Shown piece by piece: positions 9,212 through 19,160 of a DNA stretch of 64,000 nucleotides. This DNA comes from Neptuniibacter sp. CAU 1671 (GTDB lineage: Bacteria; Pseudomonadota; Gammaproteobacteria; Pseudomonadales; Balneatricaceae). The stretch is taken from positions 682,001 through 746,000 of the forward strand of contig NZ_JARHUE010000001.1 of NCBI RefSeq assembly GCF_029222905.1. Reading direction: 5' to 3'. Position 1 is the first letter of the stretch; the number at the start of each line of letters is the position of its first letter. A program made the position numbers and the translations under genes. The notes under the pieces are model-generated. The model did not search any database. It was not told the origin of the DNA and was given only the letters and a program-made list of their open reading frames with translations.

Positions 9212-9577
9212 ATGCCTTTGGTTAATATCTCGATTCTTAAAGGAAAGTCACCGGAGTACATCAAAGCAGTGGCTGACGGTATCAACTCAGCGGTGATTGA
9301 AACCATGGGGTTTCCGGATGATGACCGTTATCAGATCATCCATGAACTGGAGCCGCATTGCCTGCAGCTACAGACACGCGAGGGGGACCGGGTGATGATG
9401 CATCTGGTCATGCGCACGGGGCGCTCGAATAAATCAAAGCAGGCATTTTACAAAAAGGCGGTGGAAAATCTCGCGGCTAATCCGGGTATACCGCCCGAAA
9501 ATGTGCTGATTACCATCACGGAAAATCACGATATTGACTGGTCTTTCCGCGACGGTATTGCGCAGTTTGTGGTGTAA
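9212..9577 (+). CDS. Tautomerase superfamily protein (Tautomerase_2-like)
   Basis: A 121-residue protein starting MPLVNI, so Pro becomes the N-terminal catalytic base after Met removal, as in the tautomerase superfamily. The pattern of GFPDDDRYQIIHE, RTGRS and near-C-terminal DWSFRDG matches the longer Tautomerase_2 type rather than the 62-residue 4-oxalocrotonate tautomerase. The start is the inner ATG, preceded by AAGGAGAT; upstream in-frame extension would bury the catalytic Pro and is rejected. The natural substrate is unknown; relatives act on keto-enol compounds or dehalogenate small acids. It stands alone, facing the convergent phosphorelay operon across a hairpin. Confidence 0.88.
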   Translation: MPLVNISILKGKSPEYIKAVADGINSAVIETMGFPDDDRYQIIHELEPHCLQLQTREGDRVMMHLVMRTGRSNKSKQAFYKKAVENLAANPGIPPENVLITITENHDIDWSFRDGIAQFVV

Positions 9578-9586
9578 ACCAGTGAC

Positions 9587-9611
9587 AGACAGCGGCCGTG
9601 TGCCGCTGTCT
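9587..9611. terminator. Hairpin between convergent genes, probable shared terminator
   Basis: AGACAGCGGC, loop CGTGT, GCCGCTGTCT: a perfect 10-bp GC-rich stem ten bases after the tautomerase stop and just past the stop of the convergent REC-ATPase gene at 9619. Neither side has a long T-run, so efficiency is uncertain, but position and stability fit a bidirectional terminator. Confidence 0.6.
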
Positions 9612-9618
9612 TAACAGA

Positions 9619-10506
9619 TCAGATCTTTTTCTCCATGGTGAGAACCACGGTGTTGCCACAGCCAACATACTCGACCCGATCAAAACTCGCCTGACGGGTC
9701 ATGGCAATGCCTCGACCATGGGGGTCCAGTGCGCGTTCTACCGAAAACTCAAGATAGTTCTGCCAGTCAAATCCATCACCCTGATCGGTAATAGTAATAC
9801 GGGTAAAATCCGCTTTTCGCACCACCTCAACATCCACATAGGCCTGCATCAGGCGCGGATCCTTCTGCCGACGTTGAATCTCGTCCTGATATTCTCCGGC
9901 CAGCATCAAACGGGTTTTGTCATCGTAGGTGATTTTGAGGTTACCGTGTTCCACCGCATTCAGCAGCATTTCGCTCAGGCCCAGCCAGGCTCGATCAGGA
10001 TCAGGGCAGAGCAAGGATAAACCTTCAGCCATCTGCCGGGCTTCCTCTACGGTATGAATGCGGTATTTTCCCTCAAGCAGAAATTGGTTGGTGCGCAGGG
10101 CACGATTTAAATTTTTTGAGGCTTCGCGAGCTAAGAGGTAGTGCTCCATGGCGGCTTTGACCACGGATAGCATCATTTTTGGATCGATCGGTTTAGTCAG
10201 ATACCAGTATGCACCCGCATCCACCCCCTGCCTCACCTCTTCAGGTCGTTCCAGCGCCGTATTAAAAATCACCGGAACCTGTTTCAGGGTGGGATGTTTT
10301 TGCAGTTCATGCAGCAACTCAATACCATCACCGTCCGGCAACTGCCGATCCAGAATAATGGCTGCATAATCATCAGGTGTGATGAGCTTTTCCCTGGCAC
10401 CCGCAAGGTCGTTGACTTCATCGGCCGCAATGTCAGCCTTGGTTAAAAGGCGCATAATAAGGCTTGCTACAATTGCCTCATCCTCAATGACCAGCACTTT
10501 AGCCAT
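9619..10506 (-). CDS. Response regulator with RsbW-like HATPase output domain
   Basis: A 295-residue protein. A receiver domain (about 1-120; acidic pair EDE, phospho-acceptor Asp in LDRQLP, Lys in TKPID) is followed by a coiled linker and a C-terminal ATPase domain of the HATPase_c_2/RsbW type (about 165-290: GLSEMLLNAVEHGN N-box, DQGDGFDW G1-box, GRGIAM G2-box). In known systems such domains are anti-sigma kinases or partner-switch kinases; fused to REC they would be phosphorylation-controlled. The start ATG overlaps the preceding HD-GYP gene by eight bases, with GAGGGAG upstream. No obvious anti-anti-sigma (STAS) partner is nearby. It is the third gene of the phosphorelay operon. Confidence 0.88.
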   Translation of the reverse strand: MAKVLVIEDEAIVASLIMRLLTKADIAADEVNDLAGAREKLITPDDYAAIILDRQLPDGDGIELLHELQKHPTLKQVPVIFNTALERPEEVRQGVDAGAYWYLTKPIDPKMMLSVVKAAMEHYLLAREASKNLNRALRTNQFLLEGKYRIHTVEEARQMAEGLSLLCPDPDRAWLGLSEMLLNAVEHGNLKITYDDKTRLMLAGEYQDEIQRRQKDPRLMQAYVDVEVVRKADFTRITITDQGDGFDWQNYLEFSVERALDPHGRGIAMTRQASFDRVEYVGCGNTVVLTMEKKI

Positions 10507-11494
10507 CAATACCCGCTCCCTCATCATAATCTACTTTGATCTGCTCAAGTTCTGTTCGCAGTTGCGTGAAGCAATCTACCAACTCTGGATCAAAATGCTT
10601 ACCCCTTTCAGACACTATATGTTCAAACGCCTGTTCGTTTGTCCAGGCCGTTTTATAGGGCCGGACCATTGTCAGGGCATCATAGACATCTGCCACAGCG
10701 ATAATGCGCGCACTCAGGGGGATTTGCTTGCCTTTAAGGCCCGCGGGGTAACCAGAACCATCCCATTTTTCATGGTGATTCAGTGCGATTTCCGCCGCCA
10801 TCTGGAACACCGGCGCATCACTTCGGGATAAAATTTCATAACCAATCTGGGTATGCGTTTTCATCACCACCCACTCGTCTGCATCGAGTTTGGCAGGTTT
10901 GCGCAGAATATGGTCGGGAATACCGATTTTGCCGGTATCATGCATGGGTGCTGCCAGCTGGATCAGCTCGCAGGTGCGCTCATCAAGTCCCACCGCCTGA
11001 GCCAGGCGTTTTGCGTAAGCGGCCATCCGCCAGATATGCTCGCCAGTGTCGGTGTCATTGTAGTGCCCTGCTTCACCGAGCATCTGGATCGCATCATGGT
11101 AGGCCCGTTCGAGTGATGCTGCCCGCACCAGCGACAGATGGTTTGCGACCCTTAATTTTACAATTTCCGGGGTTATAGGTTTAACAATGTAATCCGCCGC
11201 GCCCGCCTCAAAACCCTCAGCCTCATGCTGCATATCTGCATGGCTGCTGACAAAAATAACGGGAATGTGGGAGGTTTTGGGTTGTGCTTTAAGACGACGG
11301 CAAACTTCATATCCGTCAATATCTGGCAGCTGAACATCCAACAGGATCAGGGAGGGATTGTGCTTTTGCACAGCCTTCAGCGCGCCTTCGCCGGTTTTAG
11401 CGAAAGAGAGTCTATACAGGGGCTGCAGAATCTGTTGCATCAATGCCAGATTCTGCGCTTCATCATCGACCACCAGAATGGTGCCAACAGGCAT
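10499..11494 (-). CDS. Response regulator with HD-GYP domain (c-di-GMP phosphodiesterase)
   Basis: A 331-residue protein. The receiver (about 5-120: VDDEA, LLDVQLPD, VKPI) is joined to an HD-GYP domain (about 140-320). Metal ligands and motifs are present: HDTGKIGIP, HHEKWDGSGYP and IIAVADVYDAL, so it should hydrolyse c-di-GMP. Its ATG overlaps the TGA of the hybrid kinase by one base (TGATG), with GGAGCG upstream, indicating coupling. The kinase directly upstream is the expected phosphodonor. The operon thus converts a periplasmic or membrane signal into lower c-di-GMP. Confidence 0.93.
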   Translation of the reverse strand: MPVGTILVVDDEAQNLALMQQILQPLYRLSFAKTGEGALKAVQKHNPSLILLDVQLPDIDGYEVCRRLKAQPKTSHIPVIFVSSHADMQHEAEGFEAGAADYIVKPITPEIVKLRVANHLSLVRAASLERAYHDAIQMLGEAGHYNDTDTGEHIWRMAAYAKRLAQAVGLDERTCELIQLAAPMHDTGKIGIPDHILRKPAKLDADEWVVMKTHTQIGYEILSRSDAPVFQMAAEIALNHHEKWDGSGYPAGLKGKQIPLSARIIAVADVYDALTMVRPYKTAWTNEQAFEHIVSERGKHFDPELVDCFTQLRTELEQIKVDYDEGAGIDG

Positions 11495-14400
11495 CAGTTT
11501 CGCTCCAAATCCAGTTGCAGCTCACTTGCGATGGCCCTCAGACAGGTTTCCGCTTGTCTGAATTCGAAATCATCCAGAGCCTGAAAGACAGGTCTGAGAA
11601 CACGGTCGCCCAACAGTGCTGTTAACTGACTTAATACCGGCATTACATCCGCAGGATTATCATGATCGAGCAAAGTGATCGCCTGACTGATCAGCGGCTC
11701 GATCTGCTCTTTAGTATAGGCTGAGGTCGAAACACTGAGCGCTTCGGCGGAAGGTTTTTCTTCTGCCAGACACAGTCCTGGGATTGCTTCAATCTCCTGT
11801 ATGGTACGTTGCAGGCAGCTTTCCAGATCAGCCATCACTTCGGCTCTGTTGAGTGCCTCCTCACCCAGGCGCTGAGCGATACTGGCAACCTCGACCAGGG
11901 TATCCATACAGAGAGAACCGGCGGCGCCTTTGAGTTTATGTGCTAAACGTCCGGCATCTGTGCCATCCAGGTCAGCCATCTGACTAATCACATCACCATA
12001 GTCATCCAGAAACTTGGTCAGATAGTGTTGCAATGTTTCATCATCACCCCAGAAACTGATCGCCCGGGAATAATCAAAATACTCAGTCTGATTCAGTGCT
12101 GCCGAGACGGTTCCAGCCTCCGTCACGTTATCTGCTACAACATTGCGGGCTGGCTCCTCTTTGAGGGGGAGCCGTTCTCTGGTTTCAACCTGCGATTCCT
12201 TCAGACAGGCAAGAATCGCTTTAACCGCGTCTTGTACATCGAATGGTTTGCTGATAAAGCCATTCATGCTGGCTTCCATCGCTGCTTTGCGGTCCGAGTC
12301 AAATGCGCCAGCAGTCAGCGCGATGACAGGCAAATGCCTCAGAGCAGGATCCTGCCGTATCTGCTGTGTAGCCTGATAACCATCCATAACTGGCATCTGG
12401 ATATCCATCAACACCAGATCCACCGCGTCTGAGTGTTGTTTCAACCAGTCCAGAGCCTGTTGCCCGTCATGTGCCAGAGCAGTAACAGCGCCCAATCCAC
12501 CAAAAATGCGCTCCGCCACATCACGGTTAAATTCGTTATCATCCACAATCAGCAAGCGCACGCCTGCCAGACTTTGCGCATCTGCTTGCTCCTGACTCCC
12601 CCCCTCCGGCTGCAGGATATTCATCAACGTATCGTAGAGCACAGAAGCGGTAACCGGTTTTTCCAGCACCGCATCTACATACTGTGCATCCGGGGATGCC
12701 AGAATCTGCTGCCGGGAATAAGCGCTCACCATAATTACCACCGGCGCATTTTTTTGGTTGACCGAGGTTTTAATCTTTTTGGCGGCGGTAAGCCCATCCA
12801 TCTCTGGCATATGCCAGTCAAGCAGCACCATATCCAGCGGATGGTGTTCAGCAATTTCAGACAGGGTACAGTTCACTGCCTGCTGACCGTTTTCCACACA
12901 GGTGGTATGCCAACCCAGTGACTGGGCAATCCGATTCAGTGCTTCCCTAGCAATCTCATGGTCTTCAGCAATCAGGATATTCTGCTCGGTAATCTGAGAC
13001 CTGATTTCATCCAGCGAAGCCTCCCGCTCAAGACTCAGTTCACAACTGAAGCGTGATCCCACCCCAGGGGTACTTTCCACTGTCAGTTTGCTGTCCATGA
13101 GTTCCAGCAGTCGGGTGGTGATGGTTAAACCCAGCCCGGTGCCACCATAACGGCGTGTTGTCGACGCATCCGCCTGTTCAAAGGCTTGTAAAATACGCGC
13201 CTGGGTCGCCTCATCCATACCGATGCCGGTATCCTCGACAGCGATTTCAATCGTTACATTGGGGCCATGAGACGCCAGTTGCCTGACACTCAACATCACG
13301 TGACCAGATTCGGTGAACTTGACGGCATTACCCACCAGATTGATCATGATCTGCTCAATACGGGTGGCATCACCTTTTAGCAGCAGCCCCCTTTCCAGTT
13401 CAGGCTGAATCACCAGTTCCAGATTTTTGTGCGCAGCGTTGGCCGACATAATGACCGAAACATTATTCAGCAGATCCTGCATGCTGAAGGTGGTGGCTGA
13501 GAGTTCAATTTTGCCGGCTTCAATCTTGGAGAAATCCAGCACATCATTCAGGATCTGTTGCAATGATTTACCGGCACGCTGGATTTTAGCCGCTACCATA
13601 CGCACTTCAGGTGTCTGTTCAGGCTTGTCCAGCAGATGGGTTAAACCCAATACTGCATTCATCGGGGTACGGATCTCATGGCTCATATTGGCGATAAACT
13701 CACTTTTCGCCTGCGCCGCCTGAACAGCGATATCCTTCGCGTGTTCCAGAGCCTGAGTCGCTGCAATTTCCGGCGTAATGTCACGCATGATCCCAATCAT
13801 GCGTTGGGAGTGATCGTCAAAACACACCGAGGCCATGGCCCTGACGGTGCGGGTTTCGCCGGTAGGCCTCTCTATTCTGAACTGTTCATCCAGTAAGCTG
13901 CCGTGTTTTATGGCCTTGCCCAGCGCTCTCTCGACAGCAAAACGATCATCCGGATGCACGCGTGCTTTCCACTCTTCATAACGCCCCTCAAAACTACTGG
14001 CGGTAAGGCCATGAATGCGGAACATCCAGATATTCCAGATCAGCTTGCCGTCGTCCGGGTTATACTCCCAGACGCCAATCTCACCGTTATCGACTGCCAG
14101 CTCCATACGCTGGTTCAGCAGGTTCAGGTCCTGGGTGCGCTCAGCAATCTCGCGTTCCAGCCGGGCGTTGTAATTTTTGCGTTCAATTTCGATCTGTTTG
14201 CGTTCGGTGATATCCAGCACACTGCCCACAAAGTAGATTTCGTCGTCCACGATCATTTCAGATACGGCGAGCTGAATATCAATTTTTCGGCCATCCTTGT
14301 GCTGGGCAACCACCTCGCGGTACTGATCCAGCACTCGAGACTCCCGATGTTCCACATACCGATTCAGATAACCATCATGTTCTGTTCGCACCGGCTCGGG

Positions 14401-15603
14401 GGTCAGCATCTTGATATTGCGCCCCACCACCTCATCCCGGGTGTAGCCAAAAATCTTCTCTGCCGCCGGGTTGTATTCAATTACCTGCCCCCGGCGGGAG
14501 ATTACAATCAGGCCATCCAGCGCAGTGGCCAGGGTTTTTTCCAGCCGCAGCGATTCCCGCTGCGCATTTTCCTGACTGGTCTTGGCATCGAGTGTGGAGC
14601 GCGCCCAGAAAAAAGCCACCAGCCAGGCGCCAGAGAGCAGGAAAATCAAACCAATTGCGAGGGCCCAGCTCAGGCGCCGGATAAATGCCGCTTGTATATC
14701 CAGCATATCCACCAGATAGACGGCACGGTGGGAGGCCGCTACCGAAGGAATATTGGCCGGATAACGAATTTTTTTGAAGGTATAGAGTTTGCCACCTAGT
14801 ACTTCCTGACCTTTGATCTGGTCTTTCACTTTGGCCCAAAACAGAGGATTCTGATCCGCAAAATGTGCCGCAATCCCCCGCTGTCGACTCCATGAATAAG
14901 TACCCTGAGAATCAAATACCCATTTACCCTGCTCATCGACAATGGCCAGCCTGTTATCAATTCCCTGATCCGGTAAGACCGCCAGCACAGGATCCAGCAC
15001 CCGATTTCCTTCAAAATTAAGCACCAGTACACCGGTTAATTTGCCAGCAGTGGAATAGAGCTTATGTGCCATACGGATGGTCGGACGCCAGGGTACGTCG
15101 ATCTGTCCATGTTCCTCATTCAACTCAAAGTCGGAGATATAGGTAATTTCCGGTGCCAATTCCATTGCACCAACAAAATAGCTACGGTTTGCTTTATTTT
15201 GTAATTCACTGCTGGGAACTGAGATTGCCCGGCCGTGACGAAAGTTGACCCGGATCGTCTCCATACCATCAGGGGAGATCACTCTTATCTGATGATATCG
15301 CCGGTTTGTGTTCACAAAGGTAAGCAGATAATTCACAAGTTGAGTTCGATTAAACTCAGAGGGGTTTTCACTGAACGCGGAAACTCTGGACTCGGACAGA
15401 AGCAGTGTCAGATCGCTGGATAGGCTGGCCAGTCGCTGATTGATCAGGCTACTGATGGCTTCAATCGATTGACCATGCAACAACTTCTCTTCAGCAATGT
15501 ACTGCCTTTCCTCAACCACCAGCACCGGCACTACAATCATTAGAGTCGCCAGCAGCAGGTAGACAAAACGCTGAATAAATAGACGTGTGAATGTTTGAGG
15601 CAT
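11494..15603 (-). CDS. Hybrid sensor histidine kinase (sensor-PAS-PAS-HK-REC-REC-HPt)
   Basis: A 1369-residue membrane kinase. The first helix is at about 12-30, a long periplasmic Cache/double-PAS-like sensor at 35-305, and the second helix at about 315-335. Then come PAS (about 355-470), PAS with a PAC tail (about 495-625), HisKA with the phospho-His in NMSHEIRTP, HATPase (DTGIGMD, GGTGLGLT), two receivers (LLDWHMPE and LMDIQMPV) and an HPt domain with LAHKLKGAAGS. All phosphorelay sites are present, so a four-step His-Asp-His-Asp relay to the downstream REC proteins is plausible. It is the first gene of a three-gene overlapping operon. The ligand is unknown. Confidence 0.93.
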   Translation of the reverse strand: MPQTFTRLFIQRFVYLLLATLMIVVPVLVVEERQYIAEEKLLHGQSIEAISSLINQRLASLSSDLTLLLSESRVSAFSENPSEFNRTQLVNYLLTFVNTNRRYHQIRVISPDGMETIRVNFRHGRAISVPSSELQNKANRSYFVGAMELAPEITYISDFELNEEHGQIDVPWRPTIRMAHKLYSTAGKLTGVLVLNFEGNRVLDPVLAVLPDQGIDNRLAIVDEQGKWVFDSQGTYSWSRQRGIAAHFADQNPLFWAKVKDQIKGQEVLGGKLYTFKKIRYPANIPSVAASHRAVYLVDMLDIQAAFIRRLSWALAIGLIFLLSGAWLVAFFWARSTLDAKTSQENAQRESLRLEKTLATALDGLIVISRRGQVIEYNPAAEKIFGYTRDEVVGRNIKMLTPEPVRTEHDGYLNRYVEHRESRVLDQYREVVAQHKDGRKIDIQLAVSEMIVDDEIYFVGSVLDITERKQIEIERKNYNARLEREIAERTQDLNLLNQRMELAVDNGEIGVWEYNPDDGKLIWNIWMFRIHGLTASSFEGRYEEWKARVHPDDRFAVERALGKAIKHGSLLDEQFRIERPTGETRTVRAMASVCFDDHSQRMIGIMRDITPEIAATQALEHAKDIAVQAAQAKSEFIANMSHEIRTPMNAVLGLTHLLDKPEQTPEVRMVAAKIQRAGKSLQQILNDVLDFSKIEAGKIELSATTFSMQDLLNNVSVIMSANAAHKNLELVIQPELERGLLLKGDATRIEQIMINLVGNAVKFTESGHVMLSVRQLASHGPNVTIEIAVEDTGIGMDEATQARILQAFEQADASTTRRYGGTGLGLTITTRLLELMDSKLTVESTPGVGSRFSCELSLEREASLDEIRSQITEQNILIAEDHEIAREALNRIAQSLGWHTTCVENGQQAVNCTLSEIAEHHPLDMVLLDWHMPEMDGLTAAKKIKTSVNQKNAPVVIMVSAYSRQQILASPDAQYVDAVLEKPVTASVLYDTLMNILQPEGGSQEQADAQSLAGVRLLIVDDNEFNRDVAERIFGGLGAVTALAHDGQQALDWLKQHSDAVDLVLMDIQMPVMDGYQATQQIRQDPALRHLPVIALTAGAFDSDRKAAMEASMNGFISKPFDVQDAVKAILACLKESQVETRERLPLKEEPARNVVADNVTEAGTVSAALNQTEYFDYSRAISFWGDDETLQHYLTKFLDDYGDVISQMADLDGTDAGRLAHKLKGAAGSLCMDTLVEVASIAQRLGEEALNRAEVMADLESCLQRTIQEIEAIPGLCLAEEKPSAEALSVSTSAYTKEQIEPLISQAITLLDHDNPADVMPVLSQLTALLGDRVLRPVFQALDDFEFRQAETCLRAIASELQLDLERN

Positions 15604-15872
15604 GAATCCTCTGTCTCTGTCGATGCAGATTGCCAGCGCATCATCCGTCAGATGTGCAGTCCGTCAGCTAACAATCAACCTGCAGCCCCCGTAAGATGGT
15701 ATACCCGATCCCTGAAGGTATCACCGACATAGTGTGGTAAAAATTATTTTTTTGCCGTGCAAAAGAATATTCAAAAGAGAGTAAACTGACAAAGGTATGC
15801 AGCCAAGCACGGAGATATTCGACTATAGTCTGAACGCCAAATACTCAATCCGTGCCGGGTTGCGATTATCAA

Positions 15873-16085
15873 TCAGGCAGAGCGCCTTTTGACCGAAATT
15901 GCTGTGGCAGAACCGGGCATACCCAGCTCTACCGGAGAAAGAATCATCTCCCAGCGGCCGCCATCTTCCATCCAGAAAGCACCGCAGGCGCCGCAGCGAC
16001 AAATCCGGCTGCCGCTGATCGCACTGATCACTTTGATATTTGAGGCACTTGGCCCGCCCGAACATTCCGCACAAACCGATTCCAT
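15873..16085 (-). CDS. Zinc-ribbon-like mini-protein, unknown
   Basis: A 70-residue cysteine-rich protein with CAEC near residues 5-8 and CRCGAC near 30-35, a plausible treble-clef or zinc-ribbon pattern; an acidic-aromatic stretch (FWMEDGGRW) follows. The start is the ATG preceded by AGGGAAGA five bases upstream; a longer frame in the same phase has no such site. Another overlapping frame on the same strand (15823-16137) is rejected as lower quality. It stands alone between the kinase operon and a non-coding stretch. Metal binding is inferred from the cysteines; role unknown. Confidence 0.65.
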   Translation of the reverse strand: MESVCAECSGGPSASNIKVISAISGSRICRCGACGAFWMEDGGRWEMILSPVELGMPGSATAISVKRRSA

Positions 16086-16556
16086 GGTGTCTTCCCTGTG
16101 CAAAGTAAATAAGTAAACACTGATACAGTTTAATCACAGATCAGTACTTTAGCGTTAAGAATATTTCCTATTTCTTATCGGTTCAGGAGGCTGCTGCCAA
16201 GCCATACCTACGCTGCTTTTCAGGTCAACTTTCTGTTGGCAGACCCGCAACAATCGCAGCCCCCACTGTTGTTCTGCTGCTACAAACGCCGCACCCGAAT
16301 AGCACCCGGTTTTCAACTCCCTATAACCAAACCCATTTCTTATTCAAGATAAACCATTGTTTTTAATTAATAAAAACAACCTTAAAACTGTGTCTTCGCC
16401 TACAGAACACTCAACAACGCATTTGGCACCACACCTGCAAAACAGGAACGGAAGGGGTTTACAGCTGACCTGAAAGGGCAATGGCAACACCTGGGCACAG
16501 TCGCTGAACAGGTTGATCAGTTGGCTGACATAACAAACAAACCATAAGGTGATTTT
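16086..16556. other. 471-bp intergenic region
   Basis: Holds the divergent promoters of the zinc-ribbon gene and the small secreted-protein gene. No convincing gene is present. Between about 16386 and 16547 a plus-strand frame reads like coding sequence for some 50 codons but lacks a start codon; it could be chance or the tail of a decayed gene. No clear repeats or hairpins were found. Confidence 0.5.
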
Positions 16557-16886
16557 ATGAAGCGGCAATCCAGACACTTGATCGGCTCAGCCTTGCTCAT
16601 GGCGATTGCAGCCAGCAGCAATGTTCAGGCTGGCAACGCACACAATGAAATACGCGGCGGCGCATTTGATATGACACCCTACACCCATAAAATGAGAGGA
16701 GACCTGTCATCTAAACAACCTCAACAATCGATCATCCGAGGTGGCACCTTTGATATGTCATCTCTGACTACCTCAGCCAGCAAAAACCACGCTAAGCGCG
16801 CTCAAAAGGACTCTATGGTGGTGTCACTGCTGCATGCAAATCCTAATCTGTTGTTTATGACAGACCGTATCAAGGCTACTTATTGA
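16557..16886 (+). CDS. Small secreted protein with duplicated RGGxFDM motif
   Basis: A 109-residue protein with a signal peptide (basic start, hydrophobic core, cleavage after VQA near residue 25). The mature part is about 84 residues, basic and low in cysteine. It carries two near-identical motifs, IRGGAFDM at 32-39 and IRGGTFDM at 60-67, 28 residues apart, each followed by a Ser/Thr-rich or basic stretch. Start ATG has AAGGTG about six bases upstream. It converges on uvrB, whose stop is two bases away. I know no family for it. The short repeat could be a binding or assembly motif; function unknown. Confidence 0.7.
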   Translation: MKRQSRHLIGSALLMAIAASSNVQAGNAHNEIRGGAFDMTPYTHKMRGDLSSKQPQQSIIRGGTFDMSSLTTSASKNHAKRAQKDSMVVSLLHANPNLLFMTDRIKATY

Positions 16887-16888
16887 GC

Positions 16889-18910
16889 CTATTCCCGGAA
16901 TGTATGCTGTTTGATGGTCTGCAGTTCATCACGGTATTTGGCTGCCTGCTCAAACTCCAGGTTTTTGGCGGCTTCATACATCAGATCTTCCAGGCGAGTG
17001 ATCGCTTTGGCCAGCTCTTTAGGTGACAGGGTGGCAGTATCCACTGCATAGTCTGCAGCGGGTTCTGCCACTTTTTTGGTGCCACGGCCGACCTTACGGC
17101 CCGGGATGGCACCCGCACCCTCAAGAATGTCAGCCACGGATTTAAGAATGGTGCGTGGCGTAATGCCATGTTCCGCATTAAATTCAATCTGTTTGTTACG
17201 GCGTCGCTCTGTTTCATCCATCGCCCGCTGCATGGAACCGGTAATACGATCAGCATACAGGATGGCACGGCCTGAAGCGTTTCGGGCGGCACGGCCAATG
17301 GTCTGAATCAGTGAGGTTTCAGAACGCAGAAAACCTTCTTTATCTGCATCCAGAATAGCGACCAGCGACACTTCCGGCATGTCGATACCCTCACGCAACA
17401 GGTTGATGCCCACCAGCACATCAAATTCACCGATACGCAGATCACGGATAATCTCGACCCGTTCAACCGTATCGATATCGGAGTGCAGATACCGCACCCG
17501 CACCCCGTGCTCATCCAGATATTCGGTCAGGTCTTCAGCCATCCGTTTGGTGAGCGTGGTGACCACCACCCGCTCCTGTTTCGCGACGGTTTTGTGGATC
17601 TCTGACAGCAGATCATCCACCTGCGTCATGGCCGGACGCACTTCAACCTGAGGGTCAACCAAACCGGTAGGCCTGACCACCTGTTCCACCACCTGTTGCT
17701 GAGTTGCTGCCTCATACCGGCTGGGCGTGGCCGAGACAAAAATCATCTGCGGGGAGTTCTGTTCCCACTCTTCAAACTTCATCGGTCGGTTATCCAGCGC
17801 CGACGGCAACCGGAAGCCATACTCCACCAGCGTCTCTTTGCGGGAGCGGTCACCCCGGTACATGGCACCAATCTGCGTTACTGTCACGTGTGACTCATCA
17901 ATGACCAGCAAGGCATTATCCGGCAGGTAATCAAACAGGGTGGGCGGTGCTTCACCCGGATTGCGACCGGAAAGATAACGGGAGTAGTTCTCGATACCGG
18001 TGCAGTAGCCCAGCTCCATGATCATCTCCATATCATAGAGCGTGCGTTGTTCCAGCCGCTGCGCCTCAACCAGCTTGTCGTTGGCGCGTAACTGCTCCAA
18101 CCGCTCACGGAGTTCATCCTTAATTTTATCCACCGCGCCAAGCAGCACATCCCGCGGCGTCACGTAATGGGTTTTCGGATAGATAGTCGCTCTGGGAACC
18201 CGACGCAGCACCTCACCGGTAAGAGGATCGAAATAGCTGAGCTCTTCAACCTCTTCATCAAACAACTCAATGCGCAGGGCTTCCTTTTCTGAGTCCGCCG
18301 GGAAGATATCGATCACATCACCGCGCACCCGGTAGGTGCCTCGATGCAGTTCAACATCGTTGCGGGTGTATTGCAGTTCTGCCAGTCGTCTGAGCACAGC
18401 GCGCTGATCGATGGTGTCACCACGATCAAGATGCAGCATCATGCCAAGGTAAAGCTTGGGATCACCCAGACCGTAGATGGCAGAGACCGTGGCTACAATG
18501 ATGGCATCTTCTCGCTCAAGCAGTGCCTTGGTGGCAGATAGCCGCATCTGCTCGATATGCTCATTTATTGAGGCGTCTTTCTCAATAAAGGTATCGGAAG
18601 AAGGCACATAGGCTTCAGGCTGGTAATAGTCGTAATAGGAAACGAAATACTCGACCGCGTTGTTAGGGAAGAACTCCTTGAACTCACCATACAGCTGCGC
18701 CGCCAGCGTCTTGTTATGCGCCATGATGATGGTGGGACGCTGCACCTGGGCGATCACGTTGGCGATGGTAAACGTCTTGCCGGAACCGGTTACCCCCAAC
18801 AGGGTTTGAGCCGCCAGACCTGATTCAATCCCATCCACCAGAGAAGCAATCGCCTTAGGCTGATCACCGGCCGGTTCAAATTTTGAGCTGACACTGAAGC
18901 GCTGTTTCAT
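16889..18910 (-). CDS. uvrB: Excinuclease ABC subunit B
   Basis: A 673-residue protein, the same length as E. coli UvrB. It is the damage-verification helicase of nucleotide excision repair, loaded by UvrA and joined by UvrC. Visible features are Walker A GVTGSGKT, the beta-hairpin region [10 protein letters not shown], the DESH helicase box, SATP, the RxxR-type motif QTIGRAAR, and a C-terminal UVR motif ([20 protein letters not shown]). The start is the ATG giving MKQRFSV, which fits homologues; a TTG 33 bases upstream is less likely. It appears monocistronic and converges on the small secreted-protein gene. Confidence 0.97.
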   Translation of the reverse strand: MKQRFSVSSKFEPAGDQPKAIASLVDGIESGLAAQTLLGVTGSGKTFTIANVIAQVQRPTIIMAHNKTLAAQLYGEFKEFFPNNAVEYFVSYYDYYQPEAYVPSSDTFIEKDASINEHIEQMRLSATKALLEREDAIIVATVSAIYGLGDPKLYLGMMLHLDRGDTIDQRAVLRRLAELQYTRNDVELHRGTYRVRGDVIDIFPADSEKEALRIELFDEEVEELSYFDPLTGEVLRRVPRATIYPKTHYVTPRDVLLGAVDKIKDELRERLEQLRANDKLVEAQRLEQRTLYDMEMIMELGYCTGIENYSRYLSGRNPGEAPPTLFDYLPDNALLVIDESHVTVTQIGAMYRGDRSRKETLVEYGFRLPSALDNRPMKFEEWEQNSPQMIFVSATPSRYEAATQQQVVEQVVRPTGLVDPQVEVRPAMTQVDDLLSEIHKTVAKQERVVVTTLTKRMAEDLTEYLDEHGVRVRYLHSDIDTVERVEIIRDLRIGEFDVLVGINLLREGIDMPEVSLVAILDADKEGFLRSETSLIQTIGRAARNASGRAILYADRITGSMQRAMDETERRRNKQIEFNAEHGITPRTILKSVADILEGAGAIPGRKVGRGTKKVAEPAADYAVDTATLSPKELAKAITRLEDLMYEAAKNLEFEQAAKYRDELQTIKQHTFRE

Positions 18911-19160
18911 GAGATACAACAGAACAAAAAAGACAATCGGCAAGTATACGCTGATTGAGGGCCAAGTGTTCAGCTCTCCCGGGGAGAAATAAGACTAAAA
19001 AATTGCAAAATCGAGCCGCCAATTTAATTTTGCATATGCAAGAAACCCTTTATTTACGCTATGATATCGGGTTGCAGGGTGCCCACTACCTAACTGAGGC
19101 GTTTTGCAAAATTACCCTTGTCGGAACCTATATTGCAGGTACATTTTTGAGGAACTTGGC

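Noticed and set aside
8664..9306. Short frames in the AT-rich gap between aer and the tautomerase gene
   Set aside because: Low-complexity composition, no ribosome sites, and no resemblance to known proteins.
15823..16137. 104-residue minus-strand frame overlapping the zinc-ribbon gene
   Set aside because: The alternative frame at 15873-16085 has a good ribosome site and a cysteine pattern; the two cannot both be real.
16386..16547. Plus-strand frame with plausible protein composition before the small secreted-protein gene
   Set aside because: It has no start codon after the upstream in-frame stop, no ribosome site, and is only about 50 codons; chance is likely.
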